Origin: Gammaproteobacteria bacterium
GTDB taxonomy: Bacteria > Pseudomonadota > Gammaproteobacteria > Steroidobacterales > Steroidobacteraceae
Assembly (NCBI GenBank): GCA_027452045.1
Contig: DAIDHH010000090.1
Location: 1 to 41,346 of the forward strand
Direction of reading: 5' to 3'
DNA: 41,346 nt
In this document: in pieces, positions 8,406 to 16,380 of the stretch
How the letters are laid out: each line of letters begins with the position of its first letter
Position numbering within the stretch: the stretch's first letter is position 1
Notes under the pieces: generated by a model
The model's database searches: none
What the model was told of the DNA's origin: nothing
What the model saw: only the letters and a program-made list of their open reading frames with translations
Made by a program: the position numbers and the translations under genes

Positions 8406-10481
8406 CTACCAGATGCGCACGCGCCTCGCCGGCGCCAGGTACAGCGCATCGCCCGGCTTGACGTCAAAGGCCTTGTACCAGGCGTCGCAGTTGCGCACCG
8501 TGTCCGCCCGGAATTGCGCCGGCGCATGCGGGTCGGTGAGCACCTGACGGCGAAGCGCGGCCGGGCGCATCTTTGCGCCCCAGTTCTGGCCGAAAGCGAT
8601 GAAGAACTGCTGATCTCCGGTCAAACCAGCGACCTCCGGCGCCGCGCTGCCGTGCAGCGAATCGTGATAGGCCTCGTACGCGGCCATCAATCCGCCGAGG
8701 TCGGCGATATCTTCGTCGATCGTCTGGCGCCCATTCACATGGAGCCCGGGCAGCGCTTGGTAACGGTCATACTGCTCCTCCAGGGCCTTGGCTTCTTCCT
8801 CGAAATGCCGGTGGTCGGTGGGCGTCCACCAGTTGCGCAATCGTCCCGCGGCGTCGAACGCGCTGCCTTGCGCATCGAAGGTGTGGCTGATTTCGTGTCC
8901 GATGATGGCGCCGATGGCCCCGTAATTGTGCGCCGCCGGAGCGCTCGCATCGAAGAACGGCGGCTGCAGGATCGCCGCCGGGAAGTTCAATGCGTCCTGA
9001 AGAGGAAGATTGACCGCGTTCACCGTCTGCGGCTCCATCCACCATTCGTGACGATTGACGGGCTTGCCGATCCGGTCGATGTTGTAACGGTACTTCCACA
9101 CCTGCGCCCGCCACACGTTGCCCAGGAGGTCAGACGGTGCGACCCGATAGGTCGAGTAGTCTTTCCAGGTCTGCGGGTAGCCGATTCCGACATAAATCGA
9201 GTCGAGCTTCTTCAGGGCCTCAGCCTTGGTCGAGGGAGCGAGCCAGGTGAGCGCCGTAAGCCGCTTGCGCCAGGCGGCAATCAGGTGTGCGACCATGTCC
9301 TGCGCCCGCGCCTTGGCCTGTGGCGGGAAGTACTTCTTGACGTAAAGCTGCCCGACCGCATCGCCCAGATAGCGGTTCACCAGATCCACGGCGCGCTGCC
9401 AGCGCGGCTGCTGCTGCGGTATCCCTGCGAGCACCCTGCCCTCGAAGGCGAAGGTCTCTTGCGCGAACGGCCGCGAGAGGTACGGCCCATACTGCTCGAG
9501 CAGATGAAAGGCGAGCCAGTCCTTCCATGTGGCGAGCGGCGTCGAAGCCACCAGCGCCGACTCGCCGGTGAAGGCGGCGGGCTGCCACACGTAGAACTGC
9601 CGCTGTTGCGCGAGTCCCGCCGCCGCGAAGTACGCGCGCCAGTCGAGTCCCGGGGCTTTCGATTCGAAATCCGCGGGCGTCCACACATTGTTCGCCCTCT
9701 GCACGACTTCGCTGTCCGAGAGGCTCTCGTGGACCTTGGCGATGGCCCGCTCGAGCGCCAGAACTTTCCGCGCACGCGCGGCCGGCTGCGTGTAGCCCGC
9801 CAGGCGCAGCACGGCCGCGATGTGCCGGACGTATTTCGCCCGGATGCCCCGCATGTGCGCGGAATCCGACAGGTAATACTCGCGGCTCGGCAGCGCGAGT
9901 CCGCCCTGCAGGAGATAAACCGCGTAGACCGCCGGCTGTCTGAATCCGGGCGAGGTCCACAGCCCGAAGAGATTCATGGTGTGGAAATTCGTGTCGTTGA
10001 GCGGATCCACGTCGGCGCGCAGCAACCCGCCCAACACGCTGGCGAGCTGCCGCTTGTCGGCGATGGCCTTCACCCTGGAGAGCTCGGGCTCGAGCGGCTT
10101 CAGTCCGAGCGTATCGAGGGCCTTGGTGTTCATGTACGAGGCGTACAGGTCGGCGATCTTGCGCCTGTTGGAGCCCGCCGGCGCGTTCGACCGCGCGGCC
10201 TCCTTCACGAGAATCGCGACTTGCTTGCGCGTCTTGTCAAGGAGCGAAGTGAAGACACCGACCCCGGCGCGGTCTGCCGGAATTTTCGTCCGCGCAACCC
10301 ATGCGCCGTTGGCGTAGAGGAAGAAGTCGTTGCCCGGCTTGACCTGCGGATCCATGTTGCGCAGCACGATCCCAGGGTCGGCAGGTCGCATTGACTTCTC
10401 CGTCGGCTTCTGCCGCGGCATCGCGGGCGTGGAGAGAAGAAAGGTGGCGGTAAGGGCGGTAGAGACACGAAACCATTGCAC
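8406..10481 (-). CDS. Secreted M13-family zinc metallopeptidase (neprilysin/PepO-like)
   Basis: Zinc endopeptidase of the M13 family, which cuts peptides of limited size in the periplasm or outside the cell. The 691-residue product has the family hallmarks: near the N-terminus PGNDFFLYANGAWV, zinc site HEISH at 529-533 within GAIIGHEISHTFDAQGSAFD, the third-ligand motif DEDIADLGG downstream, and the C-terminal RVRIW. Start chosen at the GTG at 10481: AAGGAG lies 9 nt upstream and the first 24 residues form a plausible signal peptide (QWFRVSTALTATFLLSTPA). The frame is open another 69 codons upstream without support. Monocistronic as far as can be seen. Confidence 0.93.
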   Translation of the reverse strand: MQWFRVSTALTATFLLSTPAMPRQKPTEKSMRPADPGIVLRNMDPQVKPGNDFFLYANGAWVARTKIPADRAGVGVFTSLLDKTRKQVAILVKEAARSNAPAGSNRRKIADLYASYMNTKALDTLGLKPLEPELSRVKAIADKRQLASVLGGLLRADVDPLNDTNFHTMNLFGLWTSPGFRQPAVYAVYLLQGGLALPSREYYLSDSAHMRGIRAKYVRHIAAVLRLAGYTQPAARARKVLALERAIAKVHESLSDSEVVQRANNVWTPADFESKAPGLDWRAYFAAAGLAQQRQFYVWQPAAFTGESALVASTPLATWKDWLAFHLLEQYGPYLSRPFAQETFAFEGRVLAGIPQQQPRWQRAVDLVNRYLGDAVGQLYVKKYFPPQAKARAQDMVAHLIAAWRKRLTALTWLAPSTKAEALKKLDSIYVGIGYPQTWKDYSTYRVAPSDLLGNVWRAQVWKYRYNIDRIGKPVNRHEWWMEPQTVNAVNLPLQDALNFPAAILQPPFFDASAPAAHNYGAIGAIIGHEISHTFDAQGSAFDAAGRLRNWWTPTDHRHFEEEAKALEEQYDRYQALPGLHVNGRQTIDEDIADLGGLMAAYEAYHDSLHGSAAPEVAGLTGDQQFFIAFGQNWGAKMRPAALRRQVLTDPHAPAQFRADTVRNCDAWYKAFDVKPGDALYLAPARRVRIW

Positions 10482-10859
10482 GGCAAGAATCTCCTTGCGG
10501 TGAACCTGCTGGTAACGCGCGGCCGGGGCCGCCGACCAGCCTTGTTTTTTGGAAGTCGTGGATGATACCACGGCCCGCACGGAAGCCCGGGATGGGCGCG
10601 GCTGCCATTTTGTACGAGTAGGTTTCCGCGCCGCACGAACACGAAATTCGGCTGTGGGACCGCGCTCTGTGGCACCTGCACCGTACACCTGAACGGCGGC
10701 CCGGCACGCGTCTGCGTGACGCCCATCTCTAGCGTGGGCGAGACCTCGGTGGTGACGATCGAAGGAATCGGCGAAACCGAATGAGTATTGGCGCGCTCCC
10801 GAGTGGCGACGGTGTCTGGATTTAAGCTCCAGTAACCGGCCATGTCCGCAGGTCTGACA
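10482..10859. other. Intergenic region containing a ferredoxin-domain remnant
   Basis: 378 bp upstream of the M13 peptidase gene and downstream of the TRIC gene. It holds the peptidase leader (AAGGAG at about 10490-10495) and, on the plus strand, the 2Fe-2S remnant listed separately at 10620-10784. The minus-strand frame over the same bases (to 10843) is only the shadow of that remnant. Nothing else recognised. Confidence 0.5.
10620..10784 (+). pseudogene. Remnant of a 2Fe-2S subunit of a molybdenum hydroxylase (IorA/CoxS type)
   Basis: Hidden in an apparently empty stretch. The plus-strand frame through 10653 reads [19 protein letters not shown] and continues [11 protein letters not shown], then VVTIEGIGE and a stop at 10782. 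The four cysteines (codons at 10653, 10668, 10677, 10713) have the spacing C-x4-C-x2-C-x11-C, exactly the plant-type ferredoxin loop of xanthine dehydrogenase-family small subunits, and the flanking TKFGCG and VTTIEG-like blocks also fit. The rest of the protein is missing: about 60 normal N-terminal residues are not recognisable, and the C-terminal helical 2Fe-2S domain is absent. There is no start or RBS. I infer a decayed fragment left after deletion of a molybdenum hydroxylase operon. Confidence 0.7.
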
Positions 10860-11519
10860 TCACCTGCTCCGCTCCTTGGCAGAATGCTCCTCGTAGCAAT
10901 CCAATCGGCGGGCTACCGGCAGATGCCACCCGTGCTCGATGGCCATGTAGCGCAACAGAAAGCACAGCACCCCGCCGACGACAGCAGTGGGCACCGGCGG
11001 AAGCGCTAGCAGCTGACCTCCCACCGCCACTGCTGCCCCGGCGAGAGCCGCCAGCGCGTAAAGATCGGCACGCAGTACCGTAGGTATCTGGTTCACCAAT
11101 ACGTCGCGCACCATGCCGCCACCAATGCCCGTCAGCATGCCGAGCAGCGCAGCCATCACCGGATTGAGTCCGTACACCAGCGCCTTCTGCGCCCCGGCAA
11201 CCGCAAAGAATGCCAGGCCGATCGCATCGAACCACAGCACCGGATTACGGAGCCGCGCAAGGAGCGGATACCAGAAGAAGATCAGGAACCCGGCAAGCAC
11301 GGACACTGCGAGGTACTTCCAATCCGCAATGGCCGCAGGCGGGGTTGCGCCAATCAGCACATCGCGGGTGACGCCGCCCGCATTGCCCGCAGCGAACGCG
11401 AGCACCATGATGCCGAAGATATCCAGTCTGTGCTTGACCGCGGCCACCGCGCCGCTGATGGCAAATACGAACGTGCCGCCGAGATCCAGCACCATGAGCA
11501 AGACGCGTGTCACGTGCAT
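10860..11519 (-). CDS. TRIC-family (UPF0126/YicG-like) membrane protein
   Basis: Small polytopic membrane protein of the bacterial TRIC cation channel family (pairs of three-helix repeats). The 219-residue product has about seven hydrophobic segments and the two repeat signatures: GGTFVFAISGAVAAVKH with FAAGNAGGVTRDVLIG in the first half, and LGMLTGIGGGMVRDVLVNQIP in the second. The GG-x-x-RD motif in each repeat is diagnostic. Start taken at the ATG at 11519 (MHVTRVLL) after an AGGGGGG run; an in-frame ATG at 11552 would add 11 residues. Physiological role in bacteria is poorly defined; family members conduct monovalent cations. It lies 34 bp downstream of nothing on its own strand, so it has its own promoter or follows the M20 gene, which is also on this strand and ends at 11587... 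start proximity suggests co-transcription with that gene. Confidence 0.9.
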   Translation of the reverse strand: MHVTRVLLMVLDLGGTFVFAISGAVAAVKHRLDIFGIMVLAFAAGNAGGVTRDVLIGATPPAAIADWKYLAVSVLAGFLIFFWYPLLARLRNPVLWFDAIGLAFFAVAGAQKALVYGLNPVMAALLGMLTGIGGGMVRDVLVNQIPTVLRADLYALAALAGAAVAVGGQLLALPPVPTAVVGGVLCFLLRYMAIEHGWHLPVARRLDCYEEHSAKERSR

Positions 11520-11586
11520 ACTCGACCCCCCTTTTGCGTTCATCCTTGACAATCTTAAGCCATACTCGTCTTTCCCTGGGGGTATC

Positions 11587-12855
11587 TCAGGCAGGCAGCC
11601 AGGCCAGCGATGCCACCACCAGTGCCTCTACACCGGCTTCCAGAGTCGGATGGATGACCGGCAGAAATCGTGGGTTGTGATTGGTCGGAATATCATTGAT
11701 CCGATTCGCCGCCTTGGCCTTTGCGTAGACTTCGGGATCGATACCGCCGACGAACCAGAAGACCGAGGGGGCGTGCCATTCGGCGCCGAACGACCCGAAG
11801 TCCTCACTGGCCGTAGCCGGGCCGGCCTCCCTCACGCGGGCTGCGGAGAAATGTTGGCGAAAGGCTGCCCCGACCCGCTCACTTGCCTGCGGATCATTGA
11901 CCGCGAGCGGATAACGATCGAGCGGCGTGATCTGCGGCGGCCGGGGAGCTCCGGAGGCAGCTGCCTCGGCGTTGACTATGCGTTCGATCGACGCAAGGAT
12001 GCGCTTGCGAACGTTTTCATCATACGTACGTATGTTCAGCTTGATGATGGCCTCATCGGGAATGACATTTTCCTTCACACCGGCTTGCAGGGCGCCGATG
12101 GTCACCACGGCGGCTTCGGTGGCAGCAACTTCGCGTGAGACGATGGTCTGCAGGCGCATCACCGTGGCAGCGGCCATCACCACCGGATCAATGGCCGATT
12201 GGGGCATCGAACCGTGAGCTCCGCGACCGAAGAGCCTGATCTGGATACTGTCAGCGGCAGAGGTAATGGGTCCAGCACGACTCGCGAGGACACCAGCGGG
12301 ACCCACCATCACGTGCTGGCCGAGCACGACATCAGGTTTGGGGAATCTCTTGAAGAGACCGTCGTCGATCATCGCCTGCGCACCCTGCGCGGTTTCCTCT
12401 GCCGGCTGGAAGACGGCAAGCAATGTTCCTCGCCAGCACATGCGGCTTTGCGCGAGGAGCGTCGTCGCGCCCACGAGCCAGGTCACATGCATGTCATGAC
12501 CGCAGGCGTGCATCACCGGCACATCCTTGCCCTCCGGATCCTTTGCCCGGACTCTGCTCGCGTAAGGGACCCCCGTCGCCTCCTCGACGGGCAGCGCATC
12601 CATGTCCGCGCGCAGCATGACCGTTGGTCCCTCGCCATTTCGCAGTACTCCGACGACGCCGGTTTTGCCGACACCGGTCGTCACCTCGTAGCCGCTGGCG
12701 CGCAGGCGCTCCGCGGCCAGTGCCGCGGTACGAGTCTCCTGCATCGAAAGCTCGGGGTGCGCATGCACATCGGTGTAAAGGGACTCGAGGCTCGGCAGCA
12801 GACGCTGCAGATTCGCCAGCACCGGGCCGGAACGGTCGGCAGACTGGACGCTCAT
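11587..12855 (-). CDS. M20-family amidohydrolase (M20D, hippurate/indole-acetyl-amino-acid hydrolase type)
   Basis: Metal-dependent hydrolase that cleaves N-acyl amino acids or similar amides. The 422-residue product shows the M20D metal site: LRADMDALPVEE (81-92), MHACGHDMH (115-123, with Cys118 and His120 as ligands), FQPAEET (149-155, catalytic Glu) and, near the end, ATASEDFGSF and TNHNPRF with the last ligand His. Length is normal. The central dimerisation domain includes RLFGRGAHGSMPQSAIDPV. Starts at ATG 12855 with GGAG 7 nt upstream. A TAATAT hexamer on the minus strand at 12925-12930 is a possible -10 box. No signal peptide is obvious, although some relatives are exported. Substrate cannot be inferred from neighbours. 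Confidence 0.92.
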   Translation of the reverse strand: MSVQSADRSGPVLANLQRLLPSLESLYTDVHAHPELSMQETRTAALAAERLRASGYEVTTGVGKTGVVGVLRNGEGPTVMLRADMDALPVEEATGVPYASRVRAKDPEGKDVPVMHACGHDMHVTWLVGATTLLAQSRMCWRGTLLAVFQPAEETAQGAQAMIDDGLFKRFPKPDVVLGQHVMVGPAGVLASRAGPITSAADSIQIRLFGRGAHGSMPQSAIDPVVMAAATVMRLQTIVSREVAATEAAVVTIGALQAGVKENVIPDEAIIKLNIRTYDENVRKRILASIERIVNAEAAASGAPRPPQITPLDRYPLAVNDPQASERVGAAFRQHFSAARVREAGPATASEDFGSFGAEWHAPSVFWFVGGIDPEVYAKAKAANRINDIPTNHNPRFLPVIHPTLEAGVEALVVASLAWLPA

Positions 12856-13502
12856 GGGACTTCTCCAATGCCTTGGAAACGGATTTTGGACCGTGGGCCG
12901 TAAAGGTCTGAAGCCGCAAGAGGTATATTACGCGCACCTTTAGCCGCCAGCCTCGTACGCCGCGGTAGTGCTGCGGTCAAGATTGGGGGCAATGACCTGA
13001 ACGCCTCGTGACTCCATTGCCCAGGCAAATGCGCATTGCCTACATCGAGCTGCGCGGGCCCGCCCGGCGCCAAGGTGCAGCCGCCGGGTGCGCCGTCGTG
13101 TCCGCGGATCGGCGCTCGCCCAGCACCTCAAAGGGATTGTGACAGACACAGTCGGGGGTGCACCTGGACACCTCCGGCCATCACGATCTCGATTTGGCCA
13201 CGAGCCTGCTCGCAGCACGAGGGCGAAGCGTACCAACGCCTTGAGTCCGGAGGAGCCCGCGGCACCCGGCTCCTCCTTTTTGGGACAGGCATAATCCGAC
13301 GGCACTCACCTTATGCGGATCTCCTCGTCGGTGATCGCCACGTCCGCCTCCGCAACCGATGCCGAGGCGGTCGAGACTACTTCGCCGACCCGAAGATGCG
13401 TAACTCTGGATATCTCCCCTCACGGTGTCATACAGTGCGAGCGCTGCGGCGCGGCCCCGGCACCCGGGTACGCCGGCGACGGCGTGATTGCGGAGACGAT
13501 AA
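12856..13502. other. 647-bp region with decayed coding sequence
   Basis: Lies between the divergently oriented amidohydrolase and ALDH-like genes. The right half of the plus strand carries the quinone-oxidoreductase-like remnant given separately (13029-13244). After it, a 65-codon plus-strand frame at 13313-13510 contains a lone CxxC (VIQCERCGA) and overlaps the ALDH-like start by 8 bp; it has no RBS and I do not call it a gene. GGAG just before 13503 serves the ALDH-like gene. No RNA gene or terminator recognised. Confidence 0.4.
13029..13244 (+). pseudogene. Remnant of a zinc-less MDR quinone oxidoreductase
   Basis: One reading frame holds two pieces that look like the start and the cofactor-domain end of an NADPH:quinone oxidoreductase. 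The first, from an ATG at 13029, reads MRIAYIELRGPA. The second, from 13158, reads VHLDTSGHHDLDLATSLLAA and continues RGR, like the DTSGxHDxDxxxxLLAxxGR block of the MDR family. They share a frame but are separated by a TGA at 13140-13142, and roughly 150-200 residues expected between them are absent. Another stop follows at 13242. I infer a gene reduced by internal deletion and stop codons. The call depends on short matches made from memory of the family, so it is moderate. Confidence 0.45.
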
Positions 13503-14747
13503 GTGCCTGAGATTGCGGACGTCCTGATTGGCGGAAAATGGGTCGCACCGGCCGGCACAGTGACGCGGGTCGTCACGAACCCGTCGACGCTGGGGTCCGT
13601 GGGGTCGATCGGCATGTCGGATGAGTCGCAGTGGCAGGCCGCCATGCGCGCGGCGCACGGAGCCACGACCGACTGGATGAACCGCAGCTTCCAGGAGCGG
13701 GCCGCGCTGCTCTCCGCAGTAGGCGAAGGATTGCTCGTCAACCAGCGCGAACTCGCGCAGTTGCATGCGCGCGAGAGCGGGCAGGTCTTTACCGAATCCC
13801 TCGACATGGTGCGGCGTGCCGCTGCATGCTGGCGGGTCGACCCAGCCCCATCCCTGGCTCGTGCGGGGCCGGCGCCGAGCGTGTGCCTGGTGTGGCCTCG
13901 ATCCGATGCGGCGCTCCTGGACTGGTCGCACAGGGTGGCGGACCGGCTGGCGCACTGCATACCTTGCGTCACTGCATTGCCGGTGCTCGCACCCCTGACG
14001 GTGCTGCGCGCGGCAGCGGCTTGCGAAGGACTCCCTCTCGGCGTGCTGAGCGTGCTCGTGGGCGAGCCTGTCGCGGCGCAAGGTCCCATGGTCGAGTGTG
14101 TACGACCGGCAGATCCGCCAGCGGCAGGTGACATCGTCTACGTCAGCCGTGACGCAGACCTCAAACTCGCCACGGCGGGCGCGGCCGCGAGGCGGCTGTA
14201 TCACAACGGCCAGCGTGCCGAGCAGAGCGTGCGCGTTTATGTCGAGCGGTCCCTGATCTACACCTTCGCAGACCGTCTGCACGAGTATGTCGCGTTTCTC
14301 GAGGCGGGCGACGCGATCAAGCCGGCGACCGACCTGGGGCCGCTGGCGAGCGCCGACCGCCTGCAGGAGGTGGAAACTCAGGTCGGGCGCGCGCTCCGGC
14401 GCGGCGCACTGCTCAAGCTTGGTGGTCGTCGCTACCAACCCTGGGGTCTGACGGGCTACTTCTTCCAGCCCACGCTGATGATCGAGGGAACGGGCGGGGA
14501 ACGAGCGCCGGACGATCAGATCCGCGGTCCCGTCATCATTCTCACACCGGTGCGCGACCTCGGCGAGGCACTGGCCGATCGACCGGACAAGGATCCCGTA
14601 CGGGTCACTCTTTTCACCGAAGATGTGGAGCGGACGTTGGCAACTGTCAAAATGGACACGGGCCGGGTGCAGATCGATCACATCAAGGCGCCGGGGGAGG
14701 ACTGGTTTCCCTATCAGGCCCGGGGGGCGCGCGCCGCACGACAATGA
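13503..14747 (+). CDS. Aldehyde-dehydrogenase-fold protein lacking the catalytic residues (pseudoenzyme)
   Basis: The 414-residue product follows the ALDH fold from end to end: start IADVLIGGKWVAPAGTVTRV, helix block FQERAALLSAVGEGLLVNQR, APLTVLRAAAACEGLPLGVL at about 163-182, DLGPLASADRLQEV at 277-290 and GYFFQPTLMIEG at 318-329. All active-site motifs are replaced. The PWNFP position reads WPRSD (131-135), the ELGGK segment with the general base is missing, the GQxCxA cysteine loop reads HNGQRAEQSV (234-243) with no Cys, EEIFGP reads DDQIRGP (337-343), and the C-terminal FGGxKxSG is gone. It is about 75 residues shorter than a normal ALDH. The frame is nevertheless intact. GTG start with GGAG about 7 nt upstream. 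Its last bases overlap the next gene (ATGA). It may be a structural or regulatory subunit, or a gene in decay. Confidence 0.8.
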   Translation: MPEIADVLIGGKWVAPAGTVTRVVTNPSTLGSVGSIGMSDESQWQAAMRAAHGATTDWMNRSFQERAALLSAVGEGLLVNQRELAQLHARESGQVFTESLDMVRRAAACWRVDPAPSLARAGPAPSVCLVWPRSDAALLDWSHRVADRLAHCIPCVTALPVLAPLTVLRAAAACEGLPLGVLSVLVGEPVAAQGPMVECVRPADPPAAGDIVYVSRDADLKLATAGAAARRLYHNGQRAEQSVRVYVERSLIYTFADRLHEYVAFLEAGDAIKPATDLGPLASADRLQEVETQVGRALRRGALLKLGGRRYQPWGLTGYFFQPTLMIEGTGGERAPDDQIRGPVIILTPVRDLGEALADRPDKDPVRVTLFTEDVERTLATVKMDTGRVQIDHIKAPGEDWFPYQARGARAARQ

Positions 14748-15439
14748 GCGAGACTGCCAGCAGCATCTACGCTCGGTTGTGTGCGGCGGCGACAGCCGTT
14801 GGACTCGCGTGCCGGGGTGGTTTCCACCCGCAGGACAGCGATGGTGTACCGTACCTCGACGACGAACCCGCTCGCACCGTCGTACTACTCGGATTCACCG
14901 GTCGTGAGCAGTGGTCGTCGTTCGCTGGATCGCCCGAATATGGGGACGGCGCCCCTCACCCGCTCGATCGCTGGTCGCAGCGCGTAGTGGACGAGCTTGC
15001 GGGGCAGTTCGGTGCGCGTGCGCTCTATCCGTTCACGGGACCGCCATGGTGGCCGTTCCAGCGCTGGGCGCAGCGTGCTGAACGTCTTTACGCTTCACCC
15101 CTCGGCGTGCTGCTGCACGCCGACTACGGCCTCTGGCACGCCTATCGCGGCGCAATAGTGCTGTCCGAGACGGTCGACGTGCCGCCGCTGCGCGAATGGT
15201 CAAGTCCGTGCGAATCGTGTCGGGAACCGCCGTGCGTCGGGGCTTGCCCCGCCGGCGCTCTAATCGGCCACCGCTTCGAAGCCGAGATCTGCCGCGCCCA
15301 CGTGATGTCCGAGCACGGCGCCGCTTGCCGCGACCGAGGCTGCCTCGCACGGTACGCGTGCCCCTTCGCTGCGGAACATCGCTACGACGCCACACAGGCG
15401 ACGTTCCATCTTGGGGCGTTCATTGCCAGACGTCGCTGA
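14744..15439 (+). CDS. 4Fe-4S ferredoxin-like protein with QueG-type cluster region
   Basis: 231-residue soluble Fe-S protein. The N-terminal two thirds (RGGFHPQDSDGVPYL, FTGPPWWPFQRWAQRAE, SPLGVLLHADYGLWHAYRGA) match a recurrent but uncharacterised proteobacterial family whose C-terminus resembles the di-cluster part of epoxyqueuosine reductase QueG. Cluster ligands are visible as C156xxC159xxxxC164xxxC168P and C195xxxxC200xxxxxC206P; seven cysteines plus C183 could support two 4Fe-4S clusters, though the spacing departs from the canonical CxxCxxCxxxCP. No signal peptide or membrane segment. The ATG overlaps the stop of the ALDH-like gene (ATGA), so the two are translationally coupled. I infer an electron-transfer or reductase function; no substrate can be given. 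Confidence 0.82.
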   Translation: MSETASSIYARLCAAATAVGLACRGGFHPQDSDGVPYLDDEPARTVVLLGFTGREQWSSFAGSPEYGDGAPHPLDRWSQRVVDELAGQFGARALYPFTGPPWWPFQRWAQRAERLYASPLGVLLHADYGLWHAYRGAIVLSETVDVPPLREWSSPCESCREPPCVGACPAGALIGHRFEAEICRAHVMSEHGAACRDRGCLARYACPFAAEHRYDATQATFHLGAFIARRR

Positions 15440-15475
15440 GCGGGCGCGAGCGCTGGACTGCTTGAAATTTTCTGC

Positions 15476-15763
15476 TGAGCAACGGAGCTGGCCGCCAAGA
15501 CGGTGCGCCGCTACGTGCATGCGGTTCAGACCTCGGGGCAGGCGCGTACCGGCGGCGGGGCGCAGCTCACCAATGAGTTGCTGACGAGACTGCTAGCATC
15601 GCTTCGCCCCCCGCCCGGGCGTCCGCGTGGGGAGGAGTGGGAGAGCTGCCAGGCGCATCGGGAACTTATCGCGCAGTTACGCAAGCAAGGACTGCGGCTG
15701 TCGAAGCTGCGCAAGCATCAGCCCAAGTTGCCCTGCAGCGGATTCCACGAACTCACAGCTTGA
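15476..15763 (+). pseudogene. IS21-family transposase (IstA) N-terminal remnant
   Basis: The frame reads ATELAAKTVRRYVHAVQ, then QLTNELLTRLLASLRPPPGR and ESCQAHRELIAQLRKQGLRL. This is the N-terminus of IstA: helix-turn-helix ending in KTVRRYV, then the linker with xxHRExIxxxLxQGL. The turn of the helix-turn-helix is deleted (the usual ...LARxxGVDRKTVRRYV is cut to LAAKTVRRYV), an in-frame stop precedes it (tga at about 15473), and the DDE catalytic domain and istB are absent. No terminal repeats seen. It marks past transposon activity beside the tRNA-Ser locus. Confidence 0.6.
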
Positions 15764-15785
15764 GCAATGTCCGCTCGAGTAGTCC

Positions 15786-16091
15786 TCAGGCTGCCAAAGG
15801 CTTGACTTTCGGGCGCGCGTGCTGTCGCACCTGCCAGAGATCGTACTGAGCCTGAAGATTGATCCAGATGTCCGGCTCAGTGCCGAAGACTCCAGCCAGA
15901 CGCGCCGCCATATCGGGCGAGACGGGCACGCGACCATTGACGATCGCCGACACGTGCTTACGACTCACTCCAAGAGCGTCCGCCGTCTGCGTGATCGTCA
16001 CCCCGAGCGGTCCCATGTACATTTCCTTGAGGATCTCACCGGGATGAGCCGGGCTGTGCATCCGGCCCGAACTCTCAATGATAGTCTTCAT
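15786..16091 (-). CDS. higA: HigA-type antitoxin (XRE family)
   Basis: DNA-binding antitoxin that neutralises HigB and represses the operon. The 101-residue product contains [20 protein letters not shown], the usual HigA opening, then a helix-turn-helix [19 protein letters not shown] and the dimerisation tail [23 protein letters not shown] at 16091 overlaps the 3' end of higB by 17 bp; an in-frame ATG at 16103 and an internal one ([11 protein letters not shown]) are alternatives. The toxin-first order is typical of higBA. The protein probably binds the inverted repeat at 16355-16371. Confidence 0.9.
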   Translation of the reverse strand: MKTIIESSGRMHSPAHPGEILKEMYMGPLGVTITQTADALGVSRKHVSAIVNGRVPVSPDMAARLAGVFGTEPDIWINLQAQYDLWQVRQHARPKVKPLAA

Positions 16092-16344
16092 AATCCACCT
16101 CATGTGCGTGTCCGTCTTCGAAACGGAACGTCACGCGGTAATTCTCGTTCACCCAAACGGAGTAGCGGCCGCCATGGAGCGGATGAAAGCGCATCCCAGG
16201 CATCGCCATCTGCGCCGCTTGGGTCGCGGCATTGAGGGCGGTAAGGATCAGGTTCAGGCGTTTCGCGTGCTTCGGTTGCACCTTGCGAGCATTCCCTGTC
16301 TCGAAAAGCGCCGCCAGCCCTTTGTGCCTGAAAGTCTTGATCAC
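16075..16344 (-). CDS. higB: HigB-type toxin (RelE/ParE superfamily mRNA interferase)
   Basis: Ribosome-dependent mRNA endonuclease of a type II toxin-antitoxin pair. The 89-residue product begins [20 protein letters not shown], the standard HigB opening, and ends with the core strands [19 protein letters not shown] and [17 protein letters not shown] with the terminal DYH. The catalytic-site residues typical of HigB (basic residues and the C-terminal His) appear present. GTG start at 16344, with no other in-frame start before residue 46. No Shine-Dalgarno is present, and the predicted -10 box lies only 7 bp upstream, suggesting a leaderless message. Intact, so probably an active pair within a region otherwise full of remnants. 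Confidence 0.9.
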   Translation of the reverse strand: MIKTFRHKGLAALFETGNARKVQPKHAKRLNLILTALNAATQAAQMAMPGMRFHPLHGGRYSVWVNENYRVTFRFEDGHAHEVDYEDYH

Positions 16345-16351
16345 GGCGCAC

Positions 16352-16380
16352 AGTGTAACCTAATCGGTTACTATCCGCAA
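16352..16380 (-). promoter_or_regulatory. higBA promoter with overlapping operator
   Basis: On the minus strand TTGCGG (complement of 16375-16380), 17 bp, then TACACT (complement of 16352-16357): a fair sigma-70 promoter. A perfect inverted repeat GTAACC-TAATC-GGTTAC at 16355-16371 lies over the spacer and -10 box, where a bound HigA dimer would block RNA polymerase. A further GGTTAC half-site is at 16388-16393. Confidence 0.7.

Noticed and set aside
8072-8527. 152-codon N-terminal extension of TamA
   Set aside because: Arg/Gly-rich with no features; ATG 8071 gives a normal signal peptide.
13313-13510. 65-codon plus-strand ORF with a CxxC before the ALDH-like gene
   Set aside because: No RBS, overlaps the ALDH-like start, low-complexity Ser/Thr/Ala start; not enough to call a gene.
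13428-14744. 438-codon minus-strand frame opposite the ALDH-like gene
   Set aside because: The plus-strand frame follows the ALDH fold over its whole length; the antisense frame matches nothing.
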